Below the pieces are notes generated by a model. The model ran no database searches. It was given only the letters and a program-made list of their open reading frames with translations, and was not told the DNA's origin. Below, in pieces: positions 60,895 through 64,000 of a DNA stretch of 64,000 nucleotides. The stretch's first letter is position 1. Every line of letters begins with the position of its first letter. The stretch is from Comamonas testosteroni (lineage in GTDB: Bacteria > Pseudomonadota > Gammaproteobacteria > Burkholderiales > Burkholderiaceae_C). The translations under genes and the position numbers were made by a program. Location of the stretch: contig NZ_CP043568.1 in assembly GCF_014076415.1 (NCBI RefSeq), positions 2,604,001 to 2,668,000 on the forward strand. Reading direction: 5' to 3'.

Positions 60895-61661
60895 CAGGCC
60901 TCTCCCAGATAGGCCTTGATGACCCGTTCATCATTGCGAATCGCCTCGGGCAGGCCCATGGCGATGGGCTTGCCGTATTCCATGACCAGAATGCGCTCGG
61001 ACACTCCCATGACCAGGCCCATATCGTGCTCGATCAGCAGCACGGCCACGCCGTACTGTTTGCGCAGATCGTCGATCAGATGCTGCAGGTCTTTCTTCTC
61101 CTGCGGGTTCAGGCCGGCAGCGGGTTCGTCCAGCATCAGCACACGAGGCTTGGTGATCATGCAGCGCGCAATCTCCAGCCGGCGCTGGTGACCGTAGGCC
61201 AGATTGCCCGCCTCGCGGTTGGCAAACTGGCGCAGGCCCATGACGTCCAGCCATTGGAGCGCGTTGTCGATCTTTTCCTGTTCGGCACGGCGATAGCCTG
61301 GCGTGTTGAACAGGCCACCGAGCAGCGTCGCGCGCGACTGGCGGTGCTGTGCGACCAGCAGGTTTTCCAGCGCCGTCATGCTCTTGAACAGGCGCACGTT
61401 CTGGAATGTGCGCACCACGCCGTGGTTGGCGACCTGGTGGCTGCTGTGGCCTGCAATGCTCTGGCCGTCCAGAACGACCGAGCCGCCCGAAGGCTGGTAG
61501 AAACCGCTGATGCAGTTGAATACCGTGGTCTTGCCCGCGCCGTTGGGGCCGATGATGGCAAACACTTCCTGAGGGCGTACGTTAAAGCCCACGTTGTCCA
61601 CGGCCAGCAGGCCGCCGAAGCGCATGCACAGGTCTTTGACTTCTAGCAAATACTCGCTCAT
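60894..61661 (-). CDS. livG: branched-chain amino acid-type ABC transporter ATPase LivG
   Basis: A 255-residue ABC ATPase. Walker A is 'IIGPNGAGKTTVFNCISGFY', the signature region is 'AGNLAYGHQRRLEIARCMIT' (variant ABC signature typical of LivG), Walker B is 'PRVLMLDEPAAGLNPQEKKD'. The C-terminal 'VLLIEHDMGLVMGVSERILV' is the LivG type. It starts 55 bases after the livM stop. Confidence 0.95.
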   Translation of the reverse strand: MSEYLLEVKDLCMRFGGLLAVDNVGFNVRPQEVFAIIGPNGAGKTTVFNCISGFYQPSGGSVVLDGQSIAGHSSHQVANHGVVRTFQNVRLFKSMTALENLLVAQHRQSRATLLGGLFNTPGYRRAEQEKIDNALQWLDVMGLRQFANREAGNLAYGHQRRLEIARCMITKPRVLMLDEPAAGLNPQEKKDLQHLIDDLRKQYGVAVLLIEHDMGLVMGVSERILVMEYGKPIAMGLPEAIRNDERVIKAYLGEA

Positions 61662-61716
61662 GCGCTTGCCCTGCCTGTGGTTGTAGTTATTGAAATAATA
61701 GCGTTCAGGTGCTGCT

Positions 61717-62955
61717 TCATGACTTCACCTCCACTTGGTGTCGCTTCATGGGCAGCAGGCCCTGGGGGCGCCAGACCATCATCAAAATCATGACCAGGCC
61801 GAAGATCAGCATGCGGTATTCGGAGAACTCGCGTGCCAGTTCGGGCAGCACGGTCAGGATGATGGCAGCCACGATCACGCCCAGCTGAGAACCCATGCCG
61901 CCCAGCACCACGATGGCCAGAATCAGGGCCGACTCGATGAAGGTGAAGGACTCGGGATTGACGATGCCCTGGCGAGCGGCGAAGAAGGCGCCGCCGAAAC
62001 CCGCGAACATTGCGCCCAGCGTGAAAGCCGAGAGCTTGATCTTCATGGGGTTGAGGCCCAGCGAACGGCAGGCGATTTCATCCTCGCGCAGTGCTTCCCA
62101 GGCGCGGCCTATGGGCATGCGGATCAGGCGGTTGCTGATGAACAGCGTCACCATGGCCAGCAGCAGGGCCATCAGATAGACGAAGATCACCATGTGCATG
62201 GAGTCGAACTCCAGACCGAAGAACTGATGAAAGGTCGTGCCATCCTCGGTCAGGGGCGAGCGGGTCATGGGCAGGCCCAGCACCGTAGGCTTGGGAATGC
62301 TGGAGATGCCGTCGGGACCGCCCGTGAAGCTGGTCAGATTGGTCAGCAGCAGGCGGATGATCTCACCGAAACCCAGCGTCACGATGGCCAGATAGTCACC
62401 GCGCAGGCGCAGCACGGGAAAGCCCAGCACAAAGCCGAACAGGGCCGAGGCAGCGCCGGCCAGCGGCAGCGCTTCCCAGAACGTCCAGCCAGCCCAGTGG
62501 AATAGCAGCGCATAGGTGTAGGCGCCCACGGCATAGAAGCCCACAAAGCCCAGGTCCAGCAGGCCGGCAAAGCCGACCACCACGTTCAGACCCAGGCCCA
62601 GCATGACGTAAATCATGGCCAGAGTCGCGATGTCGACGGCATTGCGGCCCGCGAAGAATGGCCAGGAGGCGGCCATCATCAGCACCACAAAGATGACGAC
62701 GTTGCGTGTGCCGGACTTCATCTGCGGGACTGCCGGCAGATTGACCTTGGGCAGCTTGCCTGCGAGCAGGGGCTTGAGCATCTGCACGACGAAGATGGCA
62801 AGGCAAGCCCAGCCGGTCATGCTCCAGTCGGGAGTGATGATGGTGCGCACGCCGGCGCGCTCCAGGTGCAGGCTGAAGATGGGAGTGACGACGATGGCCG
62901 TCATCACGGTGGCGATCAGCGCATCGCGCAAAGCGGCAGAAAAGCTGTACTTCAT
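61717..62955 (-). CDS. livM: branched-chain amino acid-type ABC transporter permease LivM
   Basis: A 412-residue membrane subunit with roughly ten hydrophobic segments, including '[20 protein letters not shown]' followed by '[20 protein letters not shown]', the conserved LivM start of the permease domain. '[20 protein letters not shown]' and '[20 protein letters not shown]' are further signatures. The N-terminal extension of about 100 residues holds two extra hydrophobic segments. It overlaps the livH stop by one base. Confidence 0.95.
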   Translation of the reverse strand: MKYSFSAALRDALIATVMTAIVVTPIFSLHLERAGVRTIITPDWSMTGWACLAIFVVQMLKPLLAGKLPKVNLPAVPQMKSGTRNVVIFVVLMMAASWPFFAGRNAVDIATLAMIYVMLGLGLNVVVGFAGLLDLGFVGFYAVGAYTYALLFHWAGWTFWEALPLAGAASALFGFVLGFPVLRLRGDYLAIVTLGFGEIIRLLLTNLTSFTGGPDGISSIPKPTVLGLPMTRSPLTEDGTTFHQFFGLEFDSMHMVIFVYLMALLLAMVTLFISNRLIRMPIGRAWEALREDEIACRSLGLNPMKIKLSAFTLGAMFAGFGGAFFAARQGIVNPESFTFIESALILAIVVLGGMGSQLGVIVAAIILTVLPELAREFSEYRMLIFGLVMILMMVWRPQGLLPMKRHQVEVKS

Positions 62956-63878
62956 CAGACTTTCTCCACTTCAGGTTTGCCCAGCAGGCCCGAGGGGCGG
63001 AACATCAGGATGGTCACCAGCAGGCCGAAAGCCACGATGTCCTTGTATTCCGACGAGATGTAGGCAGCAGCAAGGGTCTCGGCTACGCCCAGAATCACAC
63101 CGCCCAGCATGGCGCCGGGGATGGAGCCTATGCCGCCCAGCACGGCGGCCGTAAAGGCCTTGATGCCGGCGAGGAAGCCGATGAAGGGATTGAGCTTGCC
63201 CACAGCCAGCGCAATCAGTACGCCACCCACGGCGGCCAGCACGGCTCCCAGCACAAAGGTGAAGGAGATGACCTTGTTGGTATCTATGCCCAGCAGATTG
63301 GCCATGTGCATATCCTGAGCGCAGGCGCGCGAGGCACGGCCCATGCGCGAATGCTTGATGTACATGGTCAGCGCAATCATCAGCACCACGGTCACCGCGA
63401 TGATGAGCACGCGGGTATAGGGGATGAAGACTTCGAAATTGCCCATGTGGAAATTGATGGCGCCCGGCAGCAGCGAGGGCACGGCCATATCGCGCGCGCC
63501 CTGGCCCAGAGCCACCCAGTTCTGCAGGAATATGGACATGCCGATGGCCGAGATCAGCGCTACCAGACGCGGGCTCTGGCGCACGGGCTTGTAGGCCACC
63601 TGTTCGACCACCAGGCCATAGACTCCGGTGACGAATACGGCCACCACCAGCATCAGGCCGATGATGGCCCATACGGGAAGGCCGCTTTGCGTGCCAATCG
63701 CCGAAAGCGTCACGAGGCCTATATAGGCCCCGATCATGTAGATGTCACCGTGTGCGAAATTGATCATGCCGATGATGCCGTAGACCATGGTGTAGCCAAT
63801 GGCGATCAAGGCGTAAATGGCTCCGAGTGAGAGCCCGTTGAATAGCTGTTGTATCAGCTGGGGGAAAAAGTCTGACAT
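62955..63878 (-). CDS. livH: branched-chain amino acid-type ABC transporter permease LivH
   Basis: A 307-residue membrane subunit. The family start '[20 protein letters not shown]' is followed by '[20 protein letters not shown]', with '[20 protein letters not shown]' near the C-terminus. The ATG at 63878 is used; an open upstream part to 63929 is not conserved. First gene of the permease/ATPase string, downstream of a probable livK. Confidence 0.95.
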   Translation of the reverse strand: MSDFFPQLIQQLFNGLSLGAIYALIAIGYTMVYGIIGMINFAHGDIYMIGAYIGLVTLSAIGTQSGLPVWAIIGLMLVVAVFVTGVYGLVVEQVAYKPVRQSPRLVALISAIGMSIFLQNWVALGQGARDMAVPSLLPGAINFHMGNFEVFIPYTRVLIIAVTVVLMIALTMYIKHSRMGRASRACAQDMHMANLLGIDTNKVISFTFVLGAVLAAVGGVLIALAVGKLNPFIGFLAGIKAFTAAVLGGIGSIPGAMLGGVILGVAETLAAAYISSEYKDIVAFGLLVTILMFRPSGLLGKPEVEKV

Positions 63879-63900
63879 GTAACGCCACCCTTGAAACAGG

Positions 63901-63918
63901 AAAAGGCCCGAGGGCCAG
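63901..63918 (-). terminator. terminator/attenuator between livK and livH
   Basis: On the minus strand GGCCC-TC-GGGCC is followed by TTTT. Such a partial terminator after the binding-protein gene fits higher expression of livK than of the membrane genes. Confidence 0.6.
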
Positions 63919-63974
63919 ATAACAAACATCCGGAGACATGGCCCCTGCCATTGCCTCCGGAGAGAGTGGTGGAA

Positions 63975-64000
63975 TTACTTGGCGAGCGATTTGCTGCCGT
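63975..64000 (-). CDS. livK: 3' end of probable ABC transporter binding protein (LivK type), cut by window edge
   Basis: Only the last seven codons are inside the window, reading Gly-Ser-Lys-Ser-Leu-Ala-Lys then stop. The placement, on the same strand directly before livHMGF, is the usual site of the periplasmic binding protein gene. The name rests on context alone. Confidence 0.45.

Overview
The window looks like chromosomal DNA of a GC-rich betaproteobacterium of the Comamonadaceae, most likely Comamonas or a close relative. This is inferred from gene content: two solitary Bug/TctC-type periplasmic binding proteins, a RegB/RegA-type redox two-component system, a cyo quinol oxidase, an odh (sucA-sucB-lpd) operon and a pob aromatic-degradation locus. 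No database search was possible. I see no insertion sequence, prophage, CRISPR array, integrase or rRNA gene. Almost the whole window is single-copy core and metabolic DNA with short intergenic regions.

Layout. 1-6.5 kb: the 3' end of an alpha/beta hydrolase, then a three-gene RND efflux operon of MexEF-OprN type. 6.6-11.1 kb: an MBL/beta-CASP nuclease-like protein, a small HExxH protein, a HugZ-like FMN protein and an acyl-CoA synthetase. 11.1-20.6 kb: a complete selenocysteine and formate-oxidation island on the minus strand. In transcription order it is fdoG (with an in-frame UGA-Sec and a readable SECIS hairpin), fdoH, fdoI, fdhE, selA, selB and selC. The island therefore carries both the selenoenzyme and the SelA/SelB/tRNA-Sec machinery that decodes it. 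SelD and FdhD lie outside the window.

20.8-29.2 kb: an AI-2E/PerM family permease, divergent from the 2-oxoglutarate dehydrogenase operon sucA-sucB-lpdA, followed by zapE. 29.2-33.9 kb: a coiled-coil secreted protein, an orphan PP2C phosphatase, a DinG/YoaA helicase and bamD. 34.2-40.7 kb: dnaE, clpS and clpA. 40.8-41.6 kb: two small membrane-protein genes, one of them apparently frameshifted. 41.7-48.7 kb (minus strand): regB-regA, and cyoABCD followed by a SURF1 gene. A redox-sensing regulator thus sits beside a terminal quinol oxidase and its probable assembly factor.

49.0-55.8 kb: an MFS transporter, a Bug-type binding protein with a divergent LysR regulator, then an IclR regulator divergent from pobA (4-hydroxybenzoate 3-hydroxylase) with a clear repeated operator between them, and an Fe(II)/2OG dioxygenase. 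56-60 kb: a small lipoprotein, a universal stress protein, a bacteriohemerythrin, a second Bug protein and an SDR. 60.2-64 kb (minus strand): a branched-chain amino-acid-type ABC transporter livHMGF, with the last codons of a probable livK at the window edge.

The most interesting non-coding signals are the SECIS and selC neighbourhood, a terminator placed almost directly in front of selA, a family of degenerate roughly 60-90 bp intergenic repeats seen at several sites, and the pobR-pobA operator. I found no convincing wholly new multi-gene system.
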